Under the pieces are notes generated by a model. That model was not told the DNA's origin. It did not search any database and worked only from the letters and a program-made list of their open reading frames with translations. A stretch of DNA of 7,170 bases from contig DCIS01000104.1 of assembly GCA_002317475.1 (NCBI GenBank), positions 1 through 7,170 on the forward strand, given 5' to 3'. Made by a program: the position numbers and the translations under genes. This document shows positions 1 through 6,879 of this stretch, piece after piece (position 1 is the first letter of the stretch; each line of letters starts with the position of its first letter). The DNA is from Prevotellaceae bacterium UBA1720. Its GTDB lineage: Bacteria; Bacteroidota; Bacteroidia; Bacteroidales; Bacteroidaceae.

Positions 1-1
1 A

Positions 2-1147
2 CAAGAGATAAAACTCAAGGTTCGCAACCGCACTCCACGCACAGTAAGGCAGCTGAAGGTGGATGTAGATATAGATGGCGTAATCCAGTATTCTGACATT
101 GCAGAAACTTTATTGCTCCCAAGTCATGAGGAAGAGGTGTACATTCCGCTGCACGCATTTGTAGAAGGCCGAAATCACGATGTAACGCTTAACGTGAGCG
201 AAATTGACGGCGAATCGGACATGGTTCCTGTCAACAGCACTCCAGAAATATCTTATAGTACTATATCGAACAGATTCTATCATCGGAAGCATGTTCTTGA
301 AGAGGCAACCGGCACTTGGTGCGGATGGTGTCCAGGAGGAATTGCTGCCATCGATTATATGAACCAGCATGCTGCAGACAGTTTCATCTCTATTTGTGTT
401 CATTATGACATCCAAATGTTTCCCGACGACAGTTATACTCCATTATTCAATTTGACTTCAAGCTATCCATCTGCAAGGTTTAACCGAAAGGGTGAGTGGT
501 TTGAACCTTATTTGTGGGATATAGATGATGTGTATATGCACCAGGAGAATATTGACAGGGCTGATGCTCAGATCATTGCCCATGCGCAATACATTGGCAA
601 TAATAAGGTAGAGGTTGATACAGAGGTGGAATTCGGATTCAGCGACAATGGTACGACTGAATATCGCATTGCTTATGTAGTTCTTGAGGATGAGGTAGGT
701 CCGTATTTGCAAGCAAATTACTATTCTAATCCCGAAACAGAAGATAATCCTGAAGATTATCGGAACTGGTGGTGTCATCAGGGAAACAGCGTAGAGATAC
801 TCTTCAACGATGTGGCACGCAGCATTATCGACTATGAAGGTGTGGAAGGCTTGCTTCCAAGCGTTGTCGACGAGGGTGTGACGTATAACAATTCCTATAC
901 ACTTGACCTTCCAGGCAATGTCGATAATCCTGCCAACGTAAAGATTGTGGCAATGCTCATCGACTGTCGTACGGGTGAGATCATGAATGCCGACCGTACA
1001 GAAAGTTTGGGAGAACAGGCAGGGATTACAGACATCACTACCGACAGTAACAGCACCTCTGCTATTTATGACCTCTGCGGCCGCCGTATAGCAAAACCTA
1101 CCCAAAAGGGCATCTACATTAGCAACGGAGTCAAAAAGATCTATTAG
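2..1147 (+). CDS. Omp28-like secreted protein with thioredoxin-type CGWC motif (5' end missing)
   Basis: The frame is open to the left edge, so the gene starts before the window. The GTG at 59 is only an internal codon. About 381 residues are visible. The first ~80 look like a beta-rich, Ig/CARDB-like domain. Next comes the segment EEATGTWCGWCPGG, with the CGWC codons at 320-331. This is the thioredoxin-like signature of Bacteroidales Omp28-related outer membrane proteins, and it suggests thiol-disulfide chemistry or a structural disulfide. After a second beta-rich region, the C-terminus (IYDLCGRRI, then KGIYISNGVKKIY) resembles the short tails of many secreted Prevotella proteins, possibly a sorting or anchoring signal. 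Any signal peptide lies outside the window. Sampled GC is lower than in the sugar genes downstream (26 of 60 bases at 601-660, against 35 of 60 at 3601-3660). I see no functional link to the mannan genes. Family is fairly sure; exact role unknown. Confidence 0.75.
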   Translation, partial: QEIKLKVRNRTPRTVRQLKVDVDIDGVIQYSDIAETLLLPSHEEEVYIPLHAFVEGRNHDVTLNVSEIDGESDMVPVNSTPEISYSTISNRFYHRKHVLEEATGTWCGWCPGGIAAIDYMNQHAADSFISICVHYDIQMFPDDSYTPLFNLTSSYPSARFNRKGEWFEPYLWDIDDVYMHQENIDRADAQIIAHAQYIGNNKVEVDTEVEFGFSDNGTTEYRIAYVVLEDEVGPYLQANYYSNPETEDNPEDYRNWWCHQGNSVEILFNDVARSIIDYEGVEGLLPSVVDEGVTYNNSYTLDLPGNVDNPANVKIVAMLIDCRTGEIMNADRTESLGEQAGITDITTDSNSTSAIYDLCGRRIAKPTQKGIYISNGVKKIY

Positions 1148-1198
1148 TAACAAACAGATTCTTAAAACAAACAATGGCGAATGTAGAGTCAAAACTGG

Positions 1199-1468
1199 GT
1201 GCTTAGCGGCTTCGTTTACGCAAATCGTTGGATCATGCTACTTGCAGCACCTGTCCTCCTTTGTTGGCAAGGTATGTTCTACGCCATTGCCTACTTCTTC
1301 GGAGATGGAATGCCTGAACCAATGCGCACAGAGTTGAGCATCGTAGGAGGTGTGCTCATAGTCAGTTCCGGTCTTGGCATCCTCGGCATCAAGGACACCA
1401 AGACGGTGAATCTACTGCCATCGTTGCTCGTGCCTGTGGCATTCTATTTGATAAAAGGGATGTTCTGA
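1199..1468 (+). pseudogene. C-terminal remnant of a DUF554 (YqgA/YdfK-like) membrane protein
   Basis: The 89 codons (GTG at 1199; first in-frame ATG at 1235) encode two or three hydrophobic segments. They contain the typical end of DUF554 proteins: a PVLLCWQGMFY segment, then ELSIVGGVLIVSSGLGILGIKD, then VNLLPSLLVPVAF. DUF554 members are normally about 220-240 residues, multi-pass inner membrane proteins of unknown transport-like function. Here only about the last third is present. The missing N-terminal part is not in another frame just upstream, because that DNA encodes the Omp28-like protein, which ends 51 bp before. An in-frame TAG at 1184-1186 closes the frame on the left. I therefore read it as a deletion or rearrangement scar, not a frameshift. 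A short expressed membrane peptide cannot be excluded. No convincing terminator follows it. Confidence 0.6.
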
Positions 1469-1538
1469 CGAGGAATTAGAGCCTGCAGGTTTCTCCTTTC
1501 GTTCGTCAAAACAACTATGTAGCTTGCTGTAGAAAAAT

Positions 1539-1567
1539 ATTCTGCGTTTCCCCGGTTTTTGCAGAAT
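1539..1567. repeat. 7-bp inverted repeat in the junction region
   Basis: ATTCTGC (1539-1545) and GCAGAAT (1561-1567) are perfect complements around a 15-nt spacer. On the minus strand the stem is followed by ATTTTTC, so it weakly resembles an intrinsic terminator for leftward transcription, but no leftward gene lies beside it. On the + strand no T-tract follows. It could also be an operator-like dyad. Function uncertain; it may be chance in AT-rich DNA. Confidence 0.25.
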
Positions 1568-1584
1568 CACCCTCATACTCTCAT

Positions 1585-1628
1585 CCTTCGTAATGCCTCC
1601 TAAATGCCTTCGTAATTCCTTCGTGATG
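1585..1628 (+). repeat. Four-copy 11-bp tandem repeat upstream of the sugar-operon promoter
   Basis: Four adjoining 11-bp units begin at 1585, 1596, 1607 and 1618 with no gaps. The consensus is CCTTCGTAATG. Unit 1 matches it exactly. Unit 3 differs only in its last base and unit 4 only at position 8 (A to G). Unit 2 is the most diverged (CCTCCTAAATG). The array ends 39 bp before the TTTG box of the promoter at 1668, where a direct-repeat activator site would be expected. An 11-bp step puts each unit on nearly the same face of the helix. The repeats are seen directly. A regulatory role, for example binding a hybrid two-component or AraC-type regulator, is inference. Confidence 0.7.
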
Positions 1629-1667
1629 GTCTTTAGAAGATTTTTCTGCTAAACGTATCAGTAATTC

Positions 1668-1699
1668 TTTGGTAGTATAAAGATATTTATTTATCTTTG
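1668..1699 (+). promoter_or_regulatory. Bacteroidetes-type sigma-ABfr promoter for the mannan operon
   Basis: TTTG at 1668-1671 (the -33 box) is followed after exactly 20 bp by TATCTTTG at 1692-1699, a full match to the Bacteroidetes -7 consensus TAnnTTTG. Transcription should start roughly 5-10 bp downstream, giving a leader of about 35-40 nt before the esterase ATG at 1745. The short gaps between the four downstream genes (39, 124 and 49 bp) and the absence of another good match that I could see between them suggest that all are read from here. Confidence 0.75.
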
Positions 1700-1744
1700 T
1701 ATACGAAAGAAAACATCAAAGAACCAACAGTACATAAGTTACTC

Positions 1745-3067
1745 ATGGACAGACACTTAAAAGGACGTAGATTATCCCTCATACTGTCTTTAGTTATGCT
1801 CCTCGCCACTTCTGCAGCAATGGGGCAGGATATACGGCTCTCCATCAATAAGGAGACGGGCATCTATGACAAAGGGGAGTTGGCAGTAGTGAGTGCTCAG
1901 GCAAAGCAGGTGCCAGAGGATTCGCTCACGGTGCGTGTTTTCAGCAACAACCTGTTGCGCAGCACTCGTCGCATTTTACCACAAAGCACTGAATTCCAGT
2001 TATTCTCCCAGCGCATAGACTCTACCTGCACCATCATGGTTGAGGTACAGGCCAAGGGGAAAGAGAGCGAGGCTATCGGTTTTGTGGTGGCACCCGAAGG
2101 TTTCAAACCAGGATATGCGGAACCTGCCGATTTGATGGCATACTGGGACAAGCAGAAAAAACTTCTAAAAGCACTGCCTATGCAGGTAGAGCGCAAGATG
2201 CTGGACGTACCTGCCAGCTATCAAGGGAAATATACCTGTGAGGACATCGAAATCAACTGTCTGGGACCTGCTCCCGTGAGGGCCTATATGGCCAAACCTG
2301 CAGGAGCTCGCAAGAAGTCTCTGCCCATCATCATCCTGTGCCGTGCAGCAGGTGTCAGCGGTGACTGGTGTCGCTGCCAGGTGGGCGAATGTGTGGGAAA
2401 TGCAGCCCTTGGCAATGGGGCACTGAGTCTGGACATCAACGCCCATGGCATGCTGAACGGACAAACAGACGACTACTACAAGATGCTGAAGGAAGGTATG
2501 CTAAAAGACTACTGCGAACATAACGCAGCTGACCGCGAGACCTATTACTTCAAGGGTATGTACCTTCGTCTGCTACGCGCCATTGAGTTTATGACCCAGC
2601 AACCCGAATGGGATGGGAAACGTATACTGGTTATCGGTGAGAGCCAAGGTGGCGGACAGGCAGCAGCCGCTGCAGGACTGGACCCACGCGTATCAGCCGT
2701 AGTGCTGAACGTACCTGCCATGCAGGATTTAGGAGGAGCACGTGTTGGTCGTCGCAGTGGTTGGCCACAACCCATCGAGAATCATAGCACATGGAATGCG
2801 GAAATGCTGGATAAATGTCTACCCTATTTCGATGGGGCACTACTATTGCGCCATTCCCGTGCCGAGATTTTCTGCGAGATGGGCCTCATCGACCTTACCT
2901 GCCCAGCCAGTGGTATCTGGGCCTCCTTGAACGGAGCACCAGGGCGAAAGACCGTGAAGTGTGTCCCCTTCCGCACCCATAGCTGGCCAACAGGAATATG
3001 GCGCGAACTTTGGGATGAGAAATACTACCATCCAAGACTGGCTTTTATCAATAACTATCTGAAGTAA
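1745..3067 (+). CDS. Secreted acetyl esterase, CE7/AXE1-like (acetylxylan esterase family), probable mannan deacetylase
   Basis: 440 residues. I start at ATG 1745 because it gives a clear signal peptide (basic MDRHLKGRR, hydrophobic core, cut near AAMG|Q at 27/28). The upstream TTG at 1697 lies inside the promoter. Residues 28 to ~120 form a beta-rich domain. From EPADLMAYW (~126) the protein follows the CE7 alpha/beta-hydrolase pattern. The nucleophile is Ser300 in GESQGG. Asp383 (GLIDLTCP) and His412 (THSWP) complete the triad. CE7 enzymes remove O-acetyl groups from sugars and oligosaccharides. Beside mannan genes, acetylated glucomannan or galactoglucomannan fragments in the periplasm are the likely substrate. 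Oddities: the RGQ motif usual in CE7 reads NAHG (LDINAHGMLNG), and four cysteines (199, 209, 211, 216) cluster where the oxyanion HG motif normally lies. Substrate is inferred; the fold and triad are well supported. Confidence 0.85.
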   Translation: MDRHLKGRRLSLILSLVMLLATSAAMGQDIRLSINKETGIYDKGELAVVSAQAKQVPEDSLTVRVFSNNLLRSTRRILPQSTEFQLFSQRIDSTCTIMVEVQAKGKESEAIGFVVAPEGFKPGYAEPADLMAYWDKQKKLLKALPMQVERKMLDVPASYQGKYTCEDIEINCLGPAPVRAYMAKPAGARKKSLPIIILCRAAGVSGDWCRCQVGECVGNAALGNGALSLDINAHGMLNGQTDDYYKMLKEGMLKDYCEHNAADRETYYFKGMYLRLLRAIEFMTQQPEWDGKRILVIGESQGGGQAAAAAGLDPRVSAVVLNVPAMQDLGGARVGRRSGWPQPIENHSTWNAEMLDKCLPYFDGALLLRHSRAEIFCEMGLIDLTCPASGIWASLNGAPGRKTVKCVPFRTHSWPTGIWRELWDEKYYHPRLAFINNYLK

Positions 3068-3106
3068 TTCAACAACAGTAATCATAACAAAAACAACGAT
3101 ACAACG

Positions 3107-4315
3107 ATGGATTTTCAAGAAAAAGTAAAGCAGGTACGCGCTCAGCACGAGGCTCTGCTCACCCAAACCAATATCCCTGAAACACTTGGCAACGGCATCT
3201 ATACCCGATATGCCAACCCCGTACTAACCGGCGAGCACACGCCCCTGGAATGGCGCTACGACTTCAACCCTGGCACCAACCCCCACTTTATGCAACGCAT
3301 CATGATGAATGCAGCTTTCAATGCAGGTGCCATTCGTTGGGGCGAGAAGTACGTTGTAGTAGCTCGTGTAGAGGGTGCTGACCGCAAGTCGTTCTTCGCC
3401 GTAGCAGAGTCGCCCAACGGTGTGGACAATTTCCGTTTCTGGGACGAACCCATCACCATGCCTGAGGACGAGATTCCCGGCACGAACATCTATGACATGC
3501 GTCTGACAAAGCATGAGGATGGTTGGATATACGGTCTTTTCTGCGTGGAGCGTCACGACGACACAAAGCCAGGTGACCTCAGCGCCGCCACTGCCACTTG
3601 CGGCATAGCCCGTACGAAGGACCTCAAGGAGTGGCAACGTCTGCCCGATCTCAAAACCAGATGCCAGCAACGTAACGTAGTGCTGCATCCCGAGTTTGTG
3701 AACGGAAAATATGCCCTCTACACCCGTCCTCAGGATGGTTTCATTGACGCCGGTTCGGGAGGAGGTATCGGTTGGGCCCTGGTAGATGACATCTGCCATG
3801 CCGAGGTGAAGGAAGAGGTGATCATCAACAGTCGTCGCTATCATACCATCATGGAGGTAAAGAACGGCGAGGGTCCCCACCCCATCAAGACGCCTCAAGG
3901 CTGGTTGCACCTAGCTCATGGTGTACGTGGCTGTGCCAGTGGATTGCGTTATGTGCTGTATATGTACATGACCTCCCTCGAGGATCCCACGAGAGTGATT
4001 GCCCAACCCGGTGGCTATCTGCTTGTACCACAAGGAGATGAGTATATCGGCGACGTGATGAATGTAGCCTTCAGCAATGGTTGGATAGCAGAGGGTGGAG
4101 AGGGCACTCACGGTGGTGCCATGCATGCTCCCGAGGACCGCGTATTCCTGTACTATGCCTCGTCAGACACCCGTCTGCACGTGGCCACCAGTACCATTGC
4201 ACAATTGGTGGACTACTGCATGAACACACCCGAGGATGGCTATACCACAGGGGCTTCGGTGGAGAATATCAAGGCACTGATTCAGCGCAACCGGGAATAC
4301 CTAGGAAAAAAATAG
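3107..4315 (+). CDS. 4-O-beta-D-mannosyl-D-glucose phosphorylase (GH130, subfamily 1 type)
   Basis: 402 residues, close to the ~390 of characterised enzymes, without a signal peptide, so cytoplasmic. It splits Man-beta-1,4-Glc with inorganic phosphate into alpha-mannose 1-phosphate and glucose, the last step of the epimerase-phosphorylase mannan route described in Bacteroides fragilis. The single-domain five-bladed propeller family is recognised from FNAGAIRWGEKYVVVARVEG (~71-90), then DRKSFFAVAESPNGVDNFRF (92-111), TNIYDMRL with Asp130, HPEF (194-197), GEGPHPIKTPQGW (~254-266) and YYASSDTRLHVATS (~349-362). Asp130 matches the proposed proton donor Asp131 of the B. fragilis enzyme. The ATG at 3107 follows an A-rich leader 39 bp after the esterase gene. 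The final codons (EYLGKK) and the TAG stop fall inside the 10-bp repeat array that follows, so the extreme C-terminus seems to have been written by the repeat. Pairing with the downstream epimerase supports mannosyl-glucose as substrate rather than longer manno-oligosaccharides. Confidence 0.94.
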   Translation: MDFQEKVKQVRAQHEALLTQTNIPETLGNGIYTRYANPVLTGEHTPLEWRYDFNPGTNPHFMQRIMMNAAFNAGAIRWGEKYVVVARVEGADRKSFFAVAESPNGVDNFRFWDEPITMPEDEIPGTNIYDMRLTKHEDGWIYGLFCVERHDDTKPGDLSAATATCGIARTKDLKEWQRLPDLKTRCQQRNVVLHPEFVNGKYALYTRPQDGFIDAGSGGGIGWALVDDICHAEVKEEVIINSRRYHTIMEVKNGEGPHPIKTPQGWLHLAHGVRGCASGLRYVLYMYMTSLEDPTRVIAQPGGYLLVPQGDEYIGDVMNVAFSNGWIAEGGEGTHGGAMHAPEDRVFLYYASSDTRLHVATSTIAQLVDYCMNTPEDGYTTGASVENIKALIQRNREYLGKK

Positions 4316-4420
4316 GAATGCCTAGGAAATACTAGGACAACCTAGGAATACATAGGAAATACTAGGATAACCTAGGGAAATCTAGGAAAGCCTAGGAATA
4401 CAAAGGAAAATATTGGAAAT
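4300..4420 (+). repeat. Degenerate 10-bp tandem repeat array (about 12 units, consensus CCTAGGAAAT)
   Basis: TAGG recurs at 4302, 4313, 4323, 4333, 4343, 4353, 4363, 4373, 4383 and 4393. Two decayed units follow in register (AAGG at 4403, TTGG at 4413). After one 11-bp step the spacing is exactly 10 bp for 100 bp, with no insertions or deletions. Five units carry the palindrome CCTAGG (4300, 4321, 4341, 4371, 4391). There is higher-order order too: 4323-4346 recurs at 4353-4376 with one mismatch (30-bp shift), and 4341-4360 resembles 4391-4410 (50-bp shift). A weak further unit (CCGGGAATAC, 4291-4300) lies in the phosphorylase coding sequence. The array fills nearly all of the 124-bp gap between the phosphorylase and the GH2 gene. 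Units are far too short and unspaced for CRISPR. Function unknown. Confidence 0.93.
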
Positions 4421-4439
4421 CAGCATTCCCCAAAAACGC

Positions 4440-6830
4440 ATGAAACAGACACATCGCCTTCACCACCTTGCCATTCTCATGGTTTGCCTACTCCTGAGCC
4501 TATCAGGCAAAGCACAGCGTGAACATCTCTCGATGGACGACAACTGGCAGTTTACCTTCGGAGATGCCTCCTCCCCCGCCCTGGATTTTGGTTGTGGAAC
4601 GGAATATTTCAACTACCTGACCAAGGCCAACAGCGTTCACAACGAGGCACCCTATTCACCCAAGTTTGATGCCGCAGAATGGGACAGCAAGCACCACCAG
4701 AAGCATGTATGGCAAACGGTGAATCTGCCTCAAGACTGGGTGGTAGACCTACCCTTCGAGGGGAGTGCCAGTCACAGCCATGGATATAAGACCGTGGGCT
4801 ACAAGTACCCAAAGACCAGCGTGGGATGGTACAGAAAGACCTTCACCTTGCCCCTCGAGGACAAAGGCAAGCACATCGAGTTGCAGTTTGACGGTATCTT
4901 CCGTGATTCCCGCATCTGGGTAAATGGTTTCTATGTAGGAGGCGAGCAAAGCGGATATACCTCTGCCACCTATGATATCTCGGAATACCTGAACTATGGA
5001 GACAGTACCAACCTCATCTGCGTCAGGGCTGATGCCACGCTCGAAGAGGGATGGTTTTATGAAGGTGCTGGCATCTACCGACATGTGTGGATGAACAAGA
5101 CAGCTCCCGTACACGTCAAGACCTGGGGCACAGCCGTATGGGCGGAACTCAACGAAGACTACACTCAGGCCACCCTGCACATAACGGCTGAGGTGATGGA
5201 CAACATCGTGCCCGCCAAGGGTTTTGTGCTGCGCCACACCCTGCTGGATGCCTCAGGAAAGGCCGTAACCTCTACTAACGGCGAGACGATGCTAGTAAGC
5301 AATCCTCATCTCTGGAGTTGCGAGGACCCCTATCTTTACCAGGTACGCACAGAGGTGCTGGTTGGTGGGAAAGTGGTTGATACCTATCTGACAACCACAG
5401 GTATACGTAGTGCTGTATTTGACAAGGACCGTGGTTTCCTGCTCAATGGAAAGGAAGTGAAACTGAAAGGTGTAAACCTACACCAAGACCACGCCGGAGT
5501 AGGAGCTGCCATGCCAGACGGACTGCAGGAATGGCGTCTGCGCGAACTGAAGAAATATGGCGTGAACGCCTATCGTGCCTCTCACAACCCCGCTACGGCA
5601 GAGACCCTTGAGGCTTGTGACCGACTAGGAATCCTGGTTATCGACGAGAATCGCCTTTCAGGCGTCAACGAATACCAGAAGCATGTGTTGGGCAGTATGA
5701 TCCAGCGAGATCGCAACCACCCCTCCGTCATCCTTTGGAGTGTTGCCAATGAGGAATGGGGCATGGAGTGGAACGAGTTTGGCGAACGACTGGCCAAAAG
5801 CATGCAGGACTATGCCCACTGGTTGGACCCTAGCCGCAAGGTGACGGCAGCCTCTTCGAGCGGTCCCACCATCCTCGTACCCCTGGATGTGGCAGGGTAC
5901 AACTACATCCTGCAGAATCCCGTTGAGGAACACCGCCAACGCTATCCCGAACGCTGTGCCATAGGCACTGAGGAAACCTCGGGGTGCGGCACACGTGGAG
6001 TCTACTTCGATGACCGCGAGAACGGACACATGACTGCCCTCAATCGTAACCCAGACGAGAGAGACGGTTCGCTGAACTGCATAGAGCGCGGATGGAAGTT
6101 CTACCACGAGCGTCCTTGGTTGGGTGGACTCTTCTACTGGACAGGTTTCGACTATCGTGGCGAGCCCAATCCATTGTCCTTCCCTGCAACAGGGTCAGAG
6201 TTCGGCATTCTGGACTACTGTGGTTTTCCTAAAGACGAGGCATTCTACCTGAAGGCATGGTGGACAGACGAACCCGTGCTACACATCCTGCCACACTGGA
6301 ACCTTGCAGGCCATGAAGGCGAACAAGTGGATGTGTGGGTATACAGCAACTGCGACGAGGTGGAACTGACAGTCAATGGCAAGAAACTGGGTCGACAACG
6401 TATGCCCCTTGACGGTCACCTCTCCTGGACGGCAACCTATACCCCAGGCTATGTAAAGGCCGTGGGATACAAACAGGGCAAGAAAATCATAGAAGAACGC
6501 CTGGAGACTACCACGCATGCCACACAGATCAAATCCGTTGTCAGCGAGGAGAAGGATGTCACCATCATCAACATCACCCTTCATGACGCGAAGGGACGCT
6601 TTGTCCCTGATGCTTGTGAGATGCTTACGATCAAGGGCTCTGAAGGACTGCAGATTGTAGGTGCAGGCAATGGAGACCCAGCCTTCCGTGGTATGGAGCG
6701 TCCTAAAGCTGGCGAGCATCAACTCTCCATTCCATCATTCAACGGTTGCCTGCAAATCTTAGTCAAGGGCAAGGGTACACTGGAACTCGCGGGCATGAAT
6801 ATCAAAGAAACCATCAATTGTGAACAGTAA
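4440..6830 (+). CDS. Secreted glycoside hydrolase family 2 enzyme, beta-galactosidase-type architecture
   Basis: 796 residues from ATG 4440, which gives a signal peptide (KQTHRLHH, hydrophobic core, cut near GKA|Q at 25/26) and no lipobox. The in-frame TTG at 4413 lies in the repeat array and is a poor start. Domains in order: sugar-binding jelly roll (~30-220, ending in GWFYEGAGIYRHVW), Ig-like domain (~225-315), TIM barrel (~320-610), DUF4982-like domain (~610-690) and a final Ig-like GH2 domain (~696-788, with GAGNGDPAFRG). The acid/base is Glu438 in SVANEEW, and the likely nucleophile is Glu511 in AIGTEETS. RASHNP (~379-384) and EACDRLGILVIDEN are typical of beta-galactosidase/glucuronidase-like GH2 rather than classical GH2 beta-mannosidases. 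It should act in the periplasm on exposed beta-linked sugars of mannan fragments. Beta-galactose on galactoglucomannan side chains is one candidate and a terminal beta-mannosyl unit another. The family is certain; the sugar specificity is not. Confidence 0.92.
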   Translation: MKQTHRLHHLAILMVCLLLSLSGKAQREHLSMDDNWQFTFGDASSPALDFGCGTEYFNYLTKANSVHNEAPYSPKFDAAEWDSKHHQKHVWQTVNLPQDWVVDLPFEGSASHSHGYKTVGYKYPKTSVGWYRKTFTLPLEDKGKHIELQFDGIFRDSRIWVNGFYVGGEQSGYTSATYDISEYLNYGDSTNLICVRADATLEEGWFYEGAGIYRHVWMNKTAPVHVKTWGTAVWAELNEDYTQATLHITAEVMDNIVPAKGFVLRHTLLDASGKAVTSTNGETMLVSNPHLWSCEDPYLYQVRTEVLVGGKVVDTYLTTTGIRSAVFDKDRGFLLNGKEVKLKGVNLHQDHAGVGAAMPDGLQEWRLRELKKYGVNAYRASHNPATAETLEACDRLGILVIDENRLSGVNEYQKHVLGSMIQRDRNHPSVILWSVANEEWGMEWNEFGERLAKSMQDYAHWLDPSRKVTAASSSGPTILVPLDVAGYNYILQNPVEEHRQRYPERCAIGTEETSGCGTRGVYFDDRENGHMTALNRNPDERDGSLNCIERGWKFYHERPWLGGLFYWTGFDYRGEPNPLSFPATGSEFGILDYCGFPKDEAFYLKAWWTDEPVLHILPHWNLAGHEGEQVDVWVYSNCDEVELTVNGKKLGRQRMPLDGHLSWTATYTPGYVKAVGYKQGKKIIEERLETTTHATQIKSVVSEEKDVTIINITLHDAKGRFVPDACEMLTIKGSEGLQIVGAGNGDPAFRGMERPKAGEHQLSIPSFNGCLQILVKGKGTLELAGMNIKETINCEQ

Positions 6831-6879
6831 ATGTTCCGTATCGAACTCATAGAGTCTACCGACATAAAACATGTATTGT

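Noticed and set aside
458..1192. Long minus-strand ORF opposite the Omp28-like gene
   Set aside because: It is a shadow of a clearly recognisable + strand gene, and the translation has no family features.
1174..1206. Ten-codon ORF (MANVESKLGA) before the DUF554 remnant
   Set aside because: Its frame differs from the remnant and it does not restore the missing DUF554 N-terminal region, so a simple frameshift explanation fails.
1539..1567. Transcription terminator for the upstream genes
   Set aside because: The 7-bp stem has a 15-nt loop and no T-tract on the + strand; the only T-run is on the minus-strand side.
1697..1744. Longer esterase start at TTG 1697
   Set aside because: The TTG is part of the -7 promoter box, so it would not be transcribed. 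The extra 16 residues would also sit in front of a normal signal peptide.
3224..3910. Long minus-strand ORF opposite the GH130 gene
   Set aside because: It is antisense to a conserved enzyme gene; the open frame follows from the codon bias of the sense gene.
4300..4420. CRISPR array
   Set aside because: Units are 10 bp, contiguous and without unique spacers. No cas gene is present.
4413..4439. Longer GH2 start at TTG 4413
   Set aside because: It lies in the last decayed repeat unit and adds nine residues before a normal signal peptide; ATG 4440 is the better start.
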